DNA of 64,000 bases, taken from Chrysosporum bergii ANA360D (GTDB taxonomy: Bacteria > Cyanobacteriota > Cyanobacteriia > Cyanobacteriales > Nostocaceae). The position numbers and the translations under genes were made by a program. The notes under the pieces were generated by a model. The model was not told the DNA's origin and did no database searches. It worked only from the letters and a program-made list of their open reading frames with translations. Below are positions 1 to 8,844 of the stretch, in pieces; position 1 is the stretch's first letter, and each line of letters starts with the position of its first letter. The stretch is taken from NCBI RefSeq assembly GCF_029891735.1, contig NZ_JANQDH010000082.1, forward strand, positions 1 to 64,000, in the 5' to 3' direction.

Positions 1-1059
1 TGTGGCTACTGGTTTATATCCGGGAGAACCAAAGATATTACTAAATCCCACATAGTTGGTGCTATCCATTAACCATGCTGTATTCCATCCTTGACTGGGA
101 TTAGTTAAGAGGATATCTGTTTTACCATCATTGTTGAAGTCTTTAGAATTAGCACTAGGTAAAACTGTGACGGAAAACCGAGAGTCTACAAACTCACCCA
201 ATAAATTTGTGGCTCGAATGGAAATATCTGTGGTACCGCTTTGGTTAGGAAAATAATTGAGTAAAAGTTGATTACCGTTGATGGTGGGGGTGACTAAATC
301 AGGTTTGGAGTTGCCAAGGATGGTAAAATTAAGTTCGTCTCGTTGTGAAATTGTAATGTTACTGTAACGGATAAAATTATCATCTTGGTTCACAACAGGT
401 TGCGCTGGGTTCTCGACAATGAGAGGAAGATCCGTAAAAGCTGGATTAACTTGAGTACCGTCATAAGTTGGTATAGATGCGATCGCATCTATAGTACCTA
501 AGTCATTATTGGAAATGGCTTGACCAAATACGGTAAAACCGCCATTCTGATTATTGAGGTTACTGGAATTATCGTTCAGGTTGAAAAACCATTGATTAGT
601 GGCACTGTTGGGATTATTACCCAGTTTAGCCATGGCAATGGTTCCTCTTACATTAGAACGCCGTGTACTAAACTCATTTTCCACTGGTGCATTGCTGGGA
701 ACTATTCCAACCCTTAAATTATTTACAGTAAATCCACCACCCTGGATAACAAACTCAGGAGCGGAACGATGAATAATTGTATTGCTATAGCTGCCACTGT
801 TGACATAGTTCTGGAAATTTTGTACCGTTTTGGGTGCGCCTAGTCCGTTTTGGTCAAATAGCACCACATTGATTCCGCCATTACCTATTGATGTGTTAGA
901 TAACTGAAAATTAGCTACTAACCCAGTTGTATAGGGGTCGTCAAAGTAATTAATTAAATTAAGGGTTGTATGTGCTGCATTTGCTCTGACAACAATATTA
1001 TTAATGGGAGTAGTAACAATGGGAGCGGAGACGTTGCTTAAGGCTTGATTAACACTCAT
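1..1059 (-). CDS. Cyclophilin-type peptidyl-prolyl isomerase with FG-GAP-like C-terminal part (partial)
   Basis: The reading frame is open from an ATG at 1059 to the left edge (353 codons), so the C-terminus is missing. Residues of about 25-190 look like a cyclophilin prolyl cis-trans isomerase domain: IIHRSAPEFVIQGGGF matches the family HRxxxxFxxQGGD region, and RGTIAMAKLGNNPNSATNQWFF matches the catalytic core in shape. A beta-rich linker follows, then KDFNNDGKTDILLTNP, a calcium-binding-like FG-GAP/VCBS repeat that continues off the window. No signal peptide is visible, so if the protein is exported it would need a route such as type I secretion; this is inference. The combination of a folding enzyme with surface-protein repeats is unusual for a housekeeping cyclophilin. 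Domain identity is fairly sure; substrate and location are unknown. Confidence 0.8.
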   Translation of the reverse strand, partial: MSVNQALSNVSAPIVTTPINNIVVRANAAHTTLNLINYFDDPYTTGLVANFQLSNTSIGNGGINVVLFDQNGLGAPKTVQNFQNYVNSGSYSNTIIHRSAPEFVIQGGGFTVNNLRVGIVPSNAPVENEFSTRRSNVRGTIAMAKLGNNPNSATNQWFFNLNDNSSNLNNQNGGFTVFGQAISNNDLGTIDAIASIPTYDGTQVNPAFTDLPLIVENPAQPVVNQDDNFIRYSNITISQRDELNFTILGNSKPDLVTPTINGNQLLLNYFPNQSGTTDISIRATNLLGEFVDSRFSVTVLPSANSKDFNNDGKTDILLTNPSQGWNTAWLMDSTNYVGFSNIFGSPGYKPVAT

Positions 1060-1161
1060 GGCTCAGTTTGTATACTGGGTGTAATTGGTTTTGTTCAATC
1101 CGGGCAGTATCTATTTATGCCAAAAAATAATACTTCAAAACTGCTGTCATCTAAAAGCTAA

Positions 1162-2241
1162 TTATTTTTTCCCTAAATTAAAACCTGTTTTTAAATGCAA
1201 CCAAATTTCTCTCAGTTGCCAAAATTTACTTGACTGGATCATGGCAATTGTATTTTTGGATGTTTCCAATTCTAGCTCAAGATTTTTCATGTGCGCTCTT
1301 AGTTGTGATAATTCCTGACTTAATTGAGATAATAGCTCAGGGTCAGATTCTTGTGATTGGGAGTTAACTTGATTAATGCGTTCCGCATAAATTTTACTGG
1401 GTGGTGCTTCTAAATAGGGAATATGACCTTGAAACCCATAAACAAATTTACCATCTTCAGAAACTAAAGAATCTTCTTTTAAATACAAAGGTTGCTTAGT
1501 TAGAGGACAAGCCAGAAGCGGTAAAAACCAATGTTGATCAGTTGTATTAGCCAAAGCTTGAATATAGTAAGGTTTGATATTGATATCACCTGGTTTCCGG
1601 ACAATAACATAGTGAGTATTGTGAGTATTAGGACTATCCCCCTTAAGTAAATTACCTAATGAGAGGTGACGAATCAGATTGCGCCAAAAGAACCAAGTCA
1701 ACTTGTGGGGTGGGTGAAACTGTACATACTCCCACAGTAACCAGGCTAAAGTTTGACCGAAGTGATGTACATAAGTACTATCAATGATTTCAAAACCTGC
1801 ACATTTAAATATTTCTATCAATCCATTTTCTGTAAATCGAATGTAGTCTCCTGGAAAGTTATGCTGAGGTTGTAGAAAGGGAACAGCAATAACCCCGTAT
1901 CCCATGGGTCTAAGGACTCTATAAAATTCCTCAGCAATTTTCCACGGTTGTTGAGTATGTTCTAATACAGCAATAGATACGATGGTATCCACCGATTGAT
2001 CTAGTAAAGGAATATTATGTAAATCCGCCAGTATATCTGGTTTATTCCACTCTGTGATATCAATGTTTAAATCTTTTTCACCTAACTGAATGCTTCTTTG
2101 TCCAGAGCCGGCATTGAGAACAATACCATAACAGTATTTACGAAAAGAACTGATTTCTTCACTCAAAGGCATCCAGACCAAGGGATTAGGAAAAATGTTC
2201 ATAGGTGGTAATGGAATTTTATTGTTGAAAATATCATACAC
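1162..2241 (-). CDS. Class I SAM-dependent methyltransferase with Trm112-like segment and C-terminal coiled coil
   Basis: This 359-aa protein has a Methyltransf_11-type fold. Motif I is LNAGSGQ (about residues 42-48), an acidic strand end follows (LNIDIT), and the motif IV region is VDTIVSIAVLEHTQQPW. The segment around LLACPLTKQPL to GHIPYL resembles a Trm112/YbaR-type domain that often accompanies such enzymes, although it lacks the usual zinc cysteines. The last 80 residues are predicted coiled coil, ending with a SKFWQLREIW-like motif that I associate with proteins of glycan or glycosyltransferase clusters. The substrate cannot be told from sequence. It lies alone between the cyclophilin gene and chlB, all on the minus strand. 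Confidence 0.75.
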   Translation of the reverse strand: MYDIFNNKIPLPPMNIFPNPLVWMPLSEEISSFRKYCYGIVLNAGSGQRSIQLGEKDLNIDITEWNKPDILADLHNIPLLDQSVDTIVSIAVLEHTQQPWKIAEEFYRVLRPMGYGVIAVPFLQPQHNFPGDYIRFTENGLIEIFKCAGFEIIDSTYVHHFGQTLAWLLWEYVQFHPPHKLTWFFWRNLIRHLSLGNLLKGDSPNTHNTHYVIVRKPGDINIKPYYIQALANTTDQHWFLPLLACPLTKQPLYLKEDSLVSEDGKFVYGFQGHIPYLEAPPSKIYAERINQVNSQSQESDPELLSQLSQELSQLRAHMKNLELELETSKNTIAMIQSSKFWQLREIWLHLKTGFNLGKK

Positions 2242-2293
2242 TTTTAAATTTTTTTTGATAAATTTATTCTCAGGTAATGTCCAAAACTCAAAA

Positions 2294-2318
2294 TCCCTCT
2301 CCTAACTAAGAAGAGGGA
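2294..2318 (-). terminator. Possible terminator downstream of chlB
   Basis: An inverted repeat TCCCTCT / AGAGGGA with a loop of about 11 nt lies 23 bp beyond the chlB stop codon. Read on the minus strand it is followed by a moderately T-rich tract (ATTTTGAGTTTT). The T-run is interrupted, so this is only a moderate candidate for an intrinsic terminator. Confidence 0.4.
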
Positions 2319-2340
2319 CAAATGTTACCTCAAAACCAGA

Positions 2341-3867
2341 CTAAGCACCTACAGCTTCTTTAGCTGCATACAGCACTTCCGCGTTAATTTCTTTAAAACC
2401 TCGCTCACGAGCAAATTTTTCGGTGTTACGCTTGACTTTACCACGCACAAATCCAGGAATTTTGTTTAATTCTGCTTGACCGTCCTTAGTCCAGTTGAGG
2501 TCAGATTCCGCAGAAATTCCCTTGGTAATCACTTCTTTGGTGTCGTGACCACCGAATATTTCTAAGAGGTGGTCTTCCATACCCAAGGTAAAGGAATTGT
2601 AAATCAAGTCTGTGATCTGGTTTGTACCTTCGTAACCTAAAAATGGTTTGTAACCAATGGGGAAATTCTGCACGTGAATAGGTGAAGCAATGACACCACA
2701 GGGAATATCTAACCGTTTACCAACGTGGCGTTCCATTTGAGTACCAAAAATCGCTGCGGGTTCAACACGAGCGATCGCATCGCCAATTTCCCCGTGGTCA
2801 TCGCTAATCAGCACCTCATCGCAATAGTCCTTCACCTGTTCCCGAAACCAGTCAGCATCATATTTACAGTAGGTTCCAGCCCAAACAACATGAATCCCCA
2901 TTTCTCTAGCCAAAATTTTAGTGATTCCCGCAGCGTGGGTATTGTCACCAAACACCACCGCTTTTTTACCAGTCAAGTTTTGACAGTCAATGGAACGGGA
3001 GAACCAAGCGGACTGAGATACATACAAAGTCTGTTCATTGATAAACTCTTCGTAGTTGACATCAGCGCCTTGGTCATTAATCACCTGCTGAATCTTGCGG
3101 ATACATCGAGCAGTTTCTACTACACCTATAGGGGTAATATCCACATAAGGCGTGCCAAATTGGCCTAACAAATAATTAGCCGTGGCTAAACCCAGTTCTC
3201 GGTAAGGAACCAAGTTAAACCAAGCTTGGGGTAGTTTTTTCAATTCATGAACCGTCGCGCCTTCAGGAATTATGGTATTGACTTCAATTGCCAAATCAGC
3301 CATCAGCCGCTTCAGTTCGGTACAATCGTGGTTGTTGTGAAAACCAAGAGTAGAACTACCAATAATGTTAACAGAGGGTTGTGCAGTTTTACCTAGTGGC
3401 AATTCTCCCCGCTTTCTGGCTTTTTCGATGTAGTATTGAACGATTTGATTAAGGGTGCGATCAGCGGCTTGTAATTCGTTAAAGCGGTAATGGTTAACAT
3501 CTGCTAACATTACATCCCCTTTGGCTTCTAGCTGCGCCCGTTCGACAAAGTTGTGTAAATCTTCCTGCAAGATGCTAGAGGTACAGGTGGGAGTTAAGAC
3601 AATTAAATCTGGGTGTTCCTCAGCATCTTTGCGGGTGATGTTGTCTACCACCTTTTCTTGCGAACCCCTTGCTAAAACGTTGCGGTCAACCACACTGGTT
3701 GTCACTGGGGTGAAGTTTCTTTCCCGCGATAACATAGAACGCATGACGTTAAAGTAGTCATCCCCTAGTGGAGCGTGCATAATCGCATGAACGTTTTTAA
3801 ATGAGCTAGCCACCCGCAGAGTACCAATGTGGGCTGGTCCTGCATACATCCAGTAAGCTAATTTCAT
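2341..3867 (-). CDS. chlB: Light-independent protochlorophyllide reductase subunit B
   Basis: ChlB is the catalytic NB-protein partner of ChlN in the dark-operative protochlorophyllide oxidoreductase, a nitrogenase-like complex that reduces ring D of protochlorophyllide for chlorophyll synthesis; it is fed electrons by ChlL. The sequence is full length and highly typical: [18 protein letters not shown] at the start, [14 protein letters not shown] with the conserved cysteine region, and the C-terminal segment about [19 protein letters not shown], which is the ChlB tail domain. The open frame runs to an ATG at 3888, but I chose the ATG at 3867 because it gives the usual N-terminus and the family length of 508 aa. 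chlL and chlN are not adjacent. Confidence 0.97.
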   Translation of the reverse strand: MKLAYWMYAGPAHIGTLRVASSFKNVHAIMHAPLGDDYFNVMRSMLSRERNFTPVTTSVVDRNVLARGSQEKVVDNITRKDAEEHPDLIVLTPTCTSSILQEDLHNFVERAQLEAKGDVMLADVNHYRFNELQAADRTLNQIVQYYIEKARKRGELPLGKTAQPSVNIIGSSTLGFHNNHDCTELKRLMADLAIEVNTIIPEGATVHELKKLPQAWFNLVPYRELGLATANYLLGQFGTPYVDITPIGVVETARCIRKIQQVINDQGADVNYEEFINEQTLYVSQSAWFSRSIDCQNLTGKKAVVFGDNTHAAGITKILAREMGIHVVWAGTYCKYDADWFREQVKDYCDEVLISDDHGEIGDAIARVEPAAIFGTQMERHVGKRLDIPCGVIASPIHVQNFPIGYKPFLGYEGTNQITDLIYNSFTLGMEDHLLEIFGGHDTKEVITKGISAESDLNWTKDGQAELNKIPGFVRGKVKRNTEKFARERGFKEINAEVLYAAKEAVGA

Positions 3868-4165
3868 GACTGTGTTCTCCCTTTGCAACTGAAAATAACT
3901 ATAAGTGGATAATTATCAAATCGCTTGACTATTGTCTCAAAACTGAGATGGGGGTTTAAAGTTAGTAATTAATAGCTCAAACCTATTCTATGATAGGGTT
4001 TTAGCCTTTATATTTAACAATGTTTCTGTTTTTTAATTAAATAACTCTTAATGATTTGAAAAATATTTTATTAATTATTGGTTTAACTTACTAGTATTAA
4101 TTAGTTCACTAAACGTGGGAAGATGCGGAGATAAAAATACAAGTATTACAAGTATTAGCTCTAAA
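3868..4165. other. AT-rich intergenic region upstream of chlB
   Basis: About 300 bp without a convincing gene. It should hold the chlB promoter and leader (chlB is read leftwards from here) and the end of the dev operon. I could not pick out a clear sigma-70 box, terminator or operator by eye. Confidence 0.5.
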
Positions 4166-4858
4166 CTAAATTAGTCGCCCGTCTTCCATGTGAATTATTC
4201 TGTCTGCTATGTCTAAAATGCGGTGGTCGTGAGTTACTATTAAGACGGCGCAGTTTTGTTCTTTGGCTAATTGTTGCATCAAGTTAACAACATCTCTTCC
4301 CGATTTACTATCTAAAGCTGCGGTAGGTTCATCAGCTAGAATTAATTGAGGACGACTGACCAAGGCGCGGGCGATGGCTACTCGTTGCTTTTGTCCTCCT
4401 GAAAGAGCAGATGGATAGTAATTTACTCGATGTCCCAATTTTACAGCATTGAGCATGGCTTCTGATTGGCGGCGCGCATCTGCTGCGGATATGTTTTTAT
4501 GTAATTCCAGAGTCATTTGTACGTTTTGTCTAGCTGTTAAAAAATCTAATAAGTTGTGAGCTTGAAAAATATAACCAATACGACGACGCACTTGTACTAA
4601 TTGCTCATTGCTGGCTTGATAAAGTTCCTCTCCTAAAAATTTAAGGCTTCCTTCTTGAACTGAACGTAAGCCACCAATTAAGGTTAGTAAAGTTGTTTTT
4701 CCTGAACCTGAAGGTCCGGTCATAATTACAATTTCTCCTGGTTGAATAGCTAAGTTAATATCAAACAAAATCCGAACTTGTAACCCTTTGTTACCTAGGT
4801 ATTGATTGAGGTTATGGATTTTAACTATGTATCGTTTTTCCGGTGATTTAACTATCAT
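4166..4858 (-). CDS. devA: DevA-type ABC transporter ATP-binding protein
   Basis: This 230-aa protein is the ATPase of a DevBCA/MacAB-like exporter. It shows Walker A GPSGSGKTT, the Q-loop region IFQAHNLLDFLTARQNV, signature LSGGQKQRVAIARAL, Walker B LILADEPTAALD and the H-loop VTHDHRI. In Anabaena, DevBCA works with an outer-membrane TolC-type protein to export heterocyst glycolipids for the laminated envelope. Here it is the third gene after devB and devC, 29 bp downstream of devC, so the three are probably one transcript. Heterocystous genomes carry several devBCA paralogues, so I cannot say whether this is the classical glycolipid exporter or one dedicated to the neighbouring lipid synthase. 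Confidence 0.88.
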   Translation of the reverse strand: MIVKSPEKRYIVKIHNLNQYLGNKGLQVRILFDINLAIQPGEIVIMTGPSGSGKTTLLTLIGGLRSVQEGSLKFLGEELYQASNEQLVQVRRRIGYIFQAHNLLDFLTARQNVQMTLELHKNISAADARRQSEAMLNAVKLGHRVNYYPSALSGGQKQRVAIARALVSRPQLILADEPTAALDSKSGRDVVNLMQQLAKEQNCAVLIVTHDHRILDIADRIIHMEDGRLI

Positions 4859-4887
4859 TTTGATGGCTATAATCGGTAATTAAGCTT

Positions 4888-6060
4888 TTAAAAAATATCT
4901 GCTGGGTCTAAATTTCTTAACTTGATTGTAGATAAAAATCCAGATAATAAGCACATAAACGTTGCCATAAATAACACAATAAATGCTCTATTTAAATTCA
5001 TAATCACAGGTAGATTAGTGGCATTTTTAGCCAGGTCATACAAACCCAGCGATATGGCAAAACCTGGAATATACCCTAAAGATGCTAAAATTAGGGCTTG
5101 TTGAAAAACTATATTTAAAAGGTATTTGTTTTTAAAACCCATAGCTTTGAGTGTGGCATATTCGGTTAAATGAGTAGAAATATTACTATAGAGAATTTGA
5201 TAAACAACAATGACACCAACAATAAATCCCATTATCACCATAAAGTTAAACACAAAGCCAATGGGTGTTCTTACAGTCCAATAATTTTTTTCTAAATTTA
5301 TAAAGTCCTGACGACTAATCACCCTCACATCTTTAGGCAATTTACTTATTAAATCGCCTACAAGCTTCTTAACATTAGCACCTGACTTGAGCTTAATTAA
5401 ACCTATATCTATATTTTGTACTGAACGGTCTTGAAATATCCGCATAAAAGTGGAAGTACTAACTATTAAATTTCCATCGACTCCAAAAGAAGGACCTAAA
5501 CTAAATAAGCCGCCAATCTTGACTTTATAACCAATTAGTCCAGTGTAACTAAATATTTCCGCTTCTACAGAGTTTCCCTGATGAAATTTTTCAGCAATAG
5601 GTCCAAATTCTGTCCGAGAAGCGCGGTCAAATAAAACCTGATCGGGAAGTCGTAGTAAATGGATATTTTGCTGAATGCTTGGTAAAGTAAAACTTGATAT
5701 AACTGGTTCAATACCTAAAACGTATATAGGGTATTTTAGTCCAGTTTTTGGGTTTTTTAGTTTAGCGAATTGCACATATAAAGGACGCACAGATTCCACA
5801 TCTTCAAAACCTAAACTCTGATATAAACGCTGGCGGGGAAAACTTTGATTAGATGTCAAAGATTGATATTGAACACTAATTAAAAATAAATCGCCATCTA
5901 GATGATTATGCAACTGTGTAGCACTGTCATAAAGAGCATCTTGGAAACCAATTTGTAGAAACATTAAGACAGATACAAAGGAAATTCCCGCTAAAGCAAC
6001 AATAAAGCGAACTCTTTGTTTGGCTAGTTGTAGCCAAGCTAGAGGTATGTTAAGAATCAT
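4888..6060 (-). CDS. devC: DevC-type ABC exporter permease
   Basis: This 390-aa inner-membrane permease belongs to the FtsX/MacB-like family. One transmembrane helix sits near the N-terminus (about 15-37, RFIVALAGISFVSVLMFLQIG), a periplasmic domain of about 200 residues follows, and three helices lie at the C-terminus (about 265-380). DevC proteins form the membrane pore of the tripartite DevBCA exporter. The gene starts 32 bp after devB ends and is followed by devA, the standard devB-devC-devA order. The start ATG at 6060 gives the expected short cytoplasmic N-terminus (MILNIPLAWLQLAKQ). Confidence 0.88.
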   Translation of the reverse strand: MILNIPLAWLQLAKQRVRFIVALAGISFVSVLMFLQIGFQDALYDSATQLHNHLDGDLFLISVQYQSLTSNQSFPRQRLYQSLGFEDVESVRPLYVQFAKLKNPKTGLKYPIYVLGIEPVISSFTLPSIQQNIHLLRLPDQVLFDRASRTEFGPIAEKFHQGNSVEAEIFSYTGLIGYKVKIGGLFSLGPSFGVDGNLIVSTSTFMRIFQDRSVQNIDIGLIKLKSGANVKKLVGDLISKLPKDVRVISRQDFINLEKNYWTVRTPIGFVFNFMVIMGFIVGVIVVYQILYSNISTHLTEYATLKAMGFKNKYLLNIVFQQALILASLGYIPGFAISLGLYDLAKNATNLPVIMNLNRAFIVLFMATFMCLLSGFLSTIKLRNLDPADIF

Positions 6061-6092
6061 TCAGAACACCTCAAATTATGGGTTTATATAGT

Positions 6093-7292
6093 TTATATAT
6101 AAATGAGTACTTGTACTTGTAAATCAGTCAGAGTACTAACTTGTTGGTGATTAGGTGGATGATCAAGGCGGATTTTGACATCAACTACTTTGTGATCTGT
6201 ATCTGCTTGTGGATTAAGGTCAAAAATATTTTGTCTATTTACTTGTAAACCAATATCAGTGACTTTTCCGCGTAGTTCTCCCGCAAAAGCATTACTAGTA
6301 ATTACAGCAGACTGACCTAAACGCACCTTTTGAATATCAGTTTCATAGACTTCTGCAACTACATACATTTGCTGTGTACGTCCTAATTCTATTATTCCGG
6401 TGTTGCTGATAATTTCCCCAGGACGAGTATTAACTTTCAGCACTTGGCCATGGATGGGCGATCGCACTGAAGTTAAATCCCAGTCTGCTTCAGCCTGTTT
6501 GACTGAGGCGATCGCACTTTCAACATCAGTTTGTGCAGCTTGCACATCAGTAGGACGGACTTCGGTAATACTCTGGAGTTTAGCTTTAGCTTCTTGTAAC
6601 TGCTTTTTTAGAGTTTCTACAGTTTGCTTAAAAGCAGCTTTAGCCTCATTAAGTTGTTGTCGGACAGTATCTACTCGCAACTGTTTAGTTTCTGAGTTAG
6701 ATGCTGAAATTGCACCTTCTTGATATAACTGTTGATATCGTTGATTTTCAGTGTCAGCATTACGTAACTCAACTTTTAAACGAGCAATTCTGGCTTCTTG
6801 TGCGGAAACTTCTCCCATTAACTCAGCTTCCAAACCAGCAATTCTGGCTTCTTGTGCGGAGATGTCTCCGGCTTTCGCTCCTGCTGTAACCCGATTAACA
6901 TTAGCTTGAGCGACTAAAACTTGTTTTTTGGCTTTTTCCAAAGCTGCTAGGCGAGTGTAGTAATTGTCAAGAATAGCCACTACTTGTCCTTCAGAGACCC
7001 AATCTCCTTGATTAACCAAAAGTTTGGCCACCCTCAGCGCACCTTGAGAATTAGCAGCAGATAAACGAATCACGTCACCTTGAGGTTCTAAACGTCCTAA
7101 AGCAGCAACAGTAGTTATACCGAGGGAGCTAGTTGGTATGATTGGGGGTTCTAATGTAGAAGTTAAACCACTTCTTGACCATCTGTACCAAGTAACTATA
7201 CCCATAGTTAGAGGTATAGAAATTACCAAAATTATAGATAACTGACTTATGGGTTTTCTGAATAATTGCTTTTGTTTAGTTACCATAATCAT
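6093..7292 (-). CDS. devB: DevB-type HlyD-family membrane fusion protein
   Basis: DevB bridges the inner-membrane DevCA pump to an outer-membrane channel. The protein has one N-terminal transmembrane helix (after MVTKQKQLFRKPISQLS), a biotinyl-lipoyl-like half motif (VAALGRLEPQGDVIRLSA), a long alpha-helical coiled-coil hairpin (roughly 110-270 from the chosen start) and a beta-barrel C-terminus containing SVRSPIHGQVLKVNTRPGEII. The open frame extends to 7412, but the first 40 codons are not DevB-like. I favour the ATG at 7292 (or 7286), just before the basic segment and membrane helix. The hairpin repeats AQEARIA twice, a short internal duplication. Confidence 0.87.
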   Translation of the reverse strand: MIMVTKQKQLFRKPISQLSIILVISIPLTMGIVTWYRWSRSGLTSTLEPPIIPTSSLGITTVAALGRLEPQGDVIRLSAANSQGALRVAKLLVNQGDWVSEGQVVAILDNYYTRLAALEKAKKQVLVAQANVNRVTAGAKAGDISAQEARIAGLEAELMGEVSAQEARIARLKVELRNADTENQRYQQLYQEGAISASNSETKQLRVDTVRQQLNEAKAAFKQTVETLKKQLQEAKAKLQSITEVRPTDVQAAQTDVESAIASVKQAEADWDLTSVRSPIHGQVLKVNTRPGEIISNTGIIELGRTQQMYVVAEVYETDIQKVRLGQSAVITSNAFAGELRGKVTDIGLQVNRQNIFDLNPQADTDHKVVDVKIRLDHPPNHQQVSTLTDLQVQVLIYI

Positions 7293-7417
7293 TTTTTTAG
7301 TTAGAGATATTGAAATATCTACAAACACATTGATATTTAAAACCTTCTGTACTAGGAACAGGTGTAGAGTGTAGTGTTTTATTGCAAACACCCCACACCC
7401 TTGTAATATCAAAGATT

Positions 7418-7753
7418 TCAGCTGGTTTTATTACTATTTAGTGTTGTTTCTTTTTGATTCTGCATAATTGCTAAGTATTCACTACGTGTACCATCTATCC
7501 GATAATGGTCGCAAATTTGGCAGAGTTTCAAAATATCCAATCGGCTGAACAATTTTTGATGCTCAATTTTATTATCAGTTCTCCATCGCCAAAATGTTGT
7601 TCTATCAATGCGTCGGTTACTCTCAGGCCATCTTCGTCGCGATAAGAAATCTATTATTTCTTGCTCATAAAACGAGTAGCCTTTTGGTAACTTTAGAAGT
7701 TCTTCTCTTAACTCAACTAGCGGTATGAGTGGATCTAACTCAGATAGTCTCAT
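7418..7753 (-). CDS. Small helix-turn-helix-like protein upstream of devB
   Basis: A 111-aa protein that I do not recognise as a named family. The central stretch RRWPESNRRIDRTTFWRWR is strongly basic and aromatic and looks like a recognition-helix segment of a small DNA-binding protein; the N-terminus is acidic and leucine-rich. No membrane segment is present. It is co-directional with devBCA and lies about 125 bp from the chosen devB start, so it may be the first gene of the same transcript or a local regulator. Function is unproven. Confidence 0.55.
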   Translation of the reverse strand: MRLSELDPLIPLVELREELLKLPKGYSFYEQEIIDFLSRRRWPESNRRIDRTTFWRWRTDNKIEHQKLFSRLDILKLCQICDHYRIDGTRSEYLAIMQNQKETTLNSNKTS

Positions 7754-8326
7754 GCCAGCAATTCCTTATAGTTTTCTGTCAGTTTAATGATGTAGAATGC
7801 TTGATGCAGCACGGTTTATATGGAATTTGACCCTCATTCTGCCTCAATTTCCATGAAAGAGACATGAGATATTTAAATAAGTTTATATCTCTGTATTTCT
7901 CTACTGGAAAATTTAACAGTTTTTAATTACCTTTTATATTAAATATAATAAACACCTTGATGCTCAATTGCAACCCATACGCAACATCTTTAATAAGATA
8001 TCAGCAATATATATATTAGTAAATAAATTTACTGGGATTAAATAAGGACTCCTTTAATGTTTCTTCTAGCTATAGAATCAATCTTTAGGTAGATGAAATC
8101 AGTTATTAATTAAATAATTTTCTCAAATTGATTTATATCCTGTAGTATGAAACAATTAAATTAAAGCATAAAATATAAAATTCGTAAATAAAAAACATGA
8201 AAACTAAATATATGCAATTTTTATGCAATTTTTACAAATATGAACTTAGTGTATGGCAGAATAAAAAATCAAGGATTGAATAAGTATTCAATTAATAGTT
8301 AATGCCCTCTAAAGAGCATATACACA
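7754..8326. other. AT-rich divergent promoter region between the dev operon and the lipid cluster
   Basis: About 570 bp separating leftward devBCA transcription from rightward lipid-cluster transcription. It is extremely AT-rich, with runs such as repeated ATGCAATTTTT near 8212-8235. A 28-codon ORF at 8197-8283 lies in this low-complexity DNA and is probably not a gene. I checked for palindromic GTA-N8-TAC boxes of NtcA type near the starts and saw none. Both promoters presumably lie here. Confidence 0.45.
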
Positions 8327-8608
8327 ATGAGATTACAGCGATTCATGCTCTCGTTACCAAGTTTTGATAATCAGAGGCTAATTTTTCATGCGGCTCGTCA
8401 AACTCTTCGTAAAGCAGAAATGGCGCGTTTATTGGTGCATGAATGGCTCAATCAACACGATTTTGAGCTAGAAGAATGGAAAAACAAAACCGCTTCTGAG
8501 CTTGGTATTAGTATTAGTCAGCTAGAGCAGAAACTATTATCTAATAATCAAACACAAGCAATGAAGACAAAAAACCATGATCATACTGATTCCGAAACTA
8601 ATTATTGA
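8327..8608 (+). CDS. Small conserved-looking hypothetical protein preceding the lipid synthase
   Basis: A 93-aa ORF starting at an ATG, with a balanced amphipathic composition (residues 14-60 are helical, with MARLLVHEWLNQHDF and LEEWKNKTASELGISISQLEQKLL). No membrane segment, signal peptide or known motif is seen; the hydrophilic tail is rich in N, T, D and H. It is on the same strand as the lipid synthase and about 240 bp upstream of it. It could be a small regulatory or adaptor protein. I do not recognise the family. Confidence 0.45.
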   Translation: MRLQRFMLSLPSFDNQRLIFHAARQTLRKAEMARLLVHEWLNQHDFELEEWKNKTASELGISISQLEQKLLSNNQTQAMKTKNHDHTDSETNY

Positions 8609-8844
8609 ACTATTTACCTATGATAGTGCAAAATCAATCATTCATTCTAGGTCATAAATATGGAGTTGCATATAAGTTGCGATCCAGAATCAATTATTCT
8701 AATATAACTACAACTAGCAAATTCATAGAATGATCTAGATTAAGCTGAGTTAAAATAATTTGTCTTGCTAGTTTCCATACATCTACAAATTATTTGCCAA
8801 CCGAAATATTTTACCTTGACAAGCATAATAGTGAATCTCAAGTC

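Noticed and set aside
8197-8283. 28-codon ORF upstream of the lipid operon
   Set aside because: It lies in highly AT-rich DNA with internal ATGCAATTTT repetition and no Shine-Dalgarno sequence or family match.
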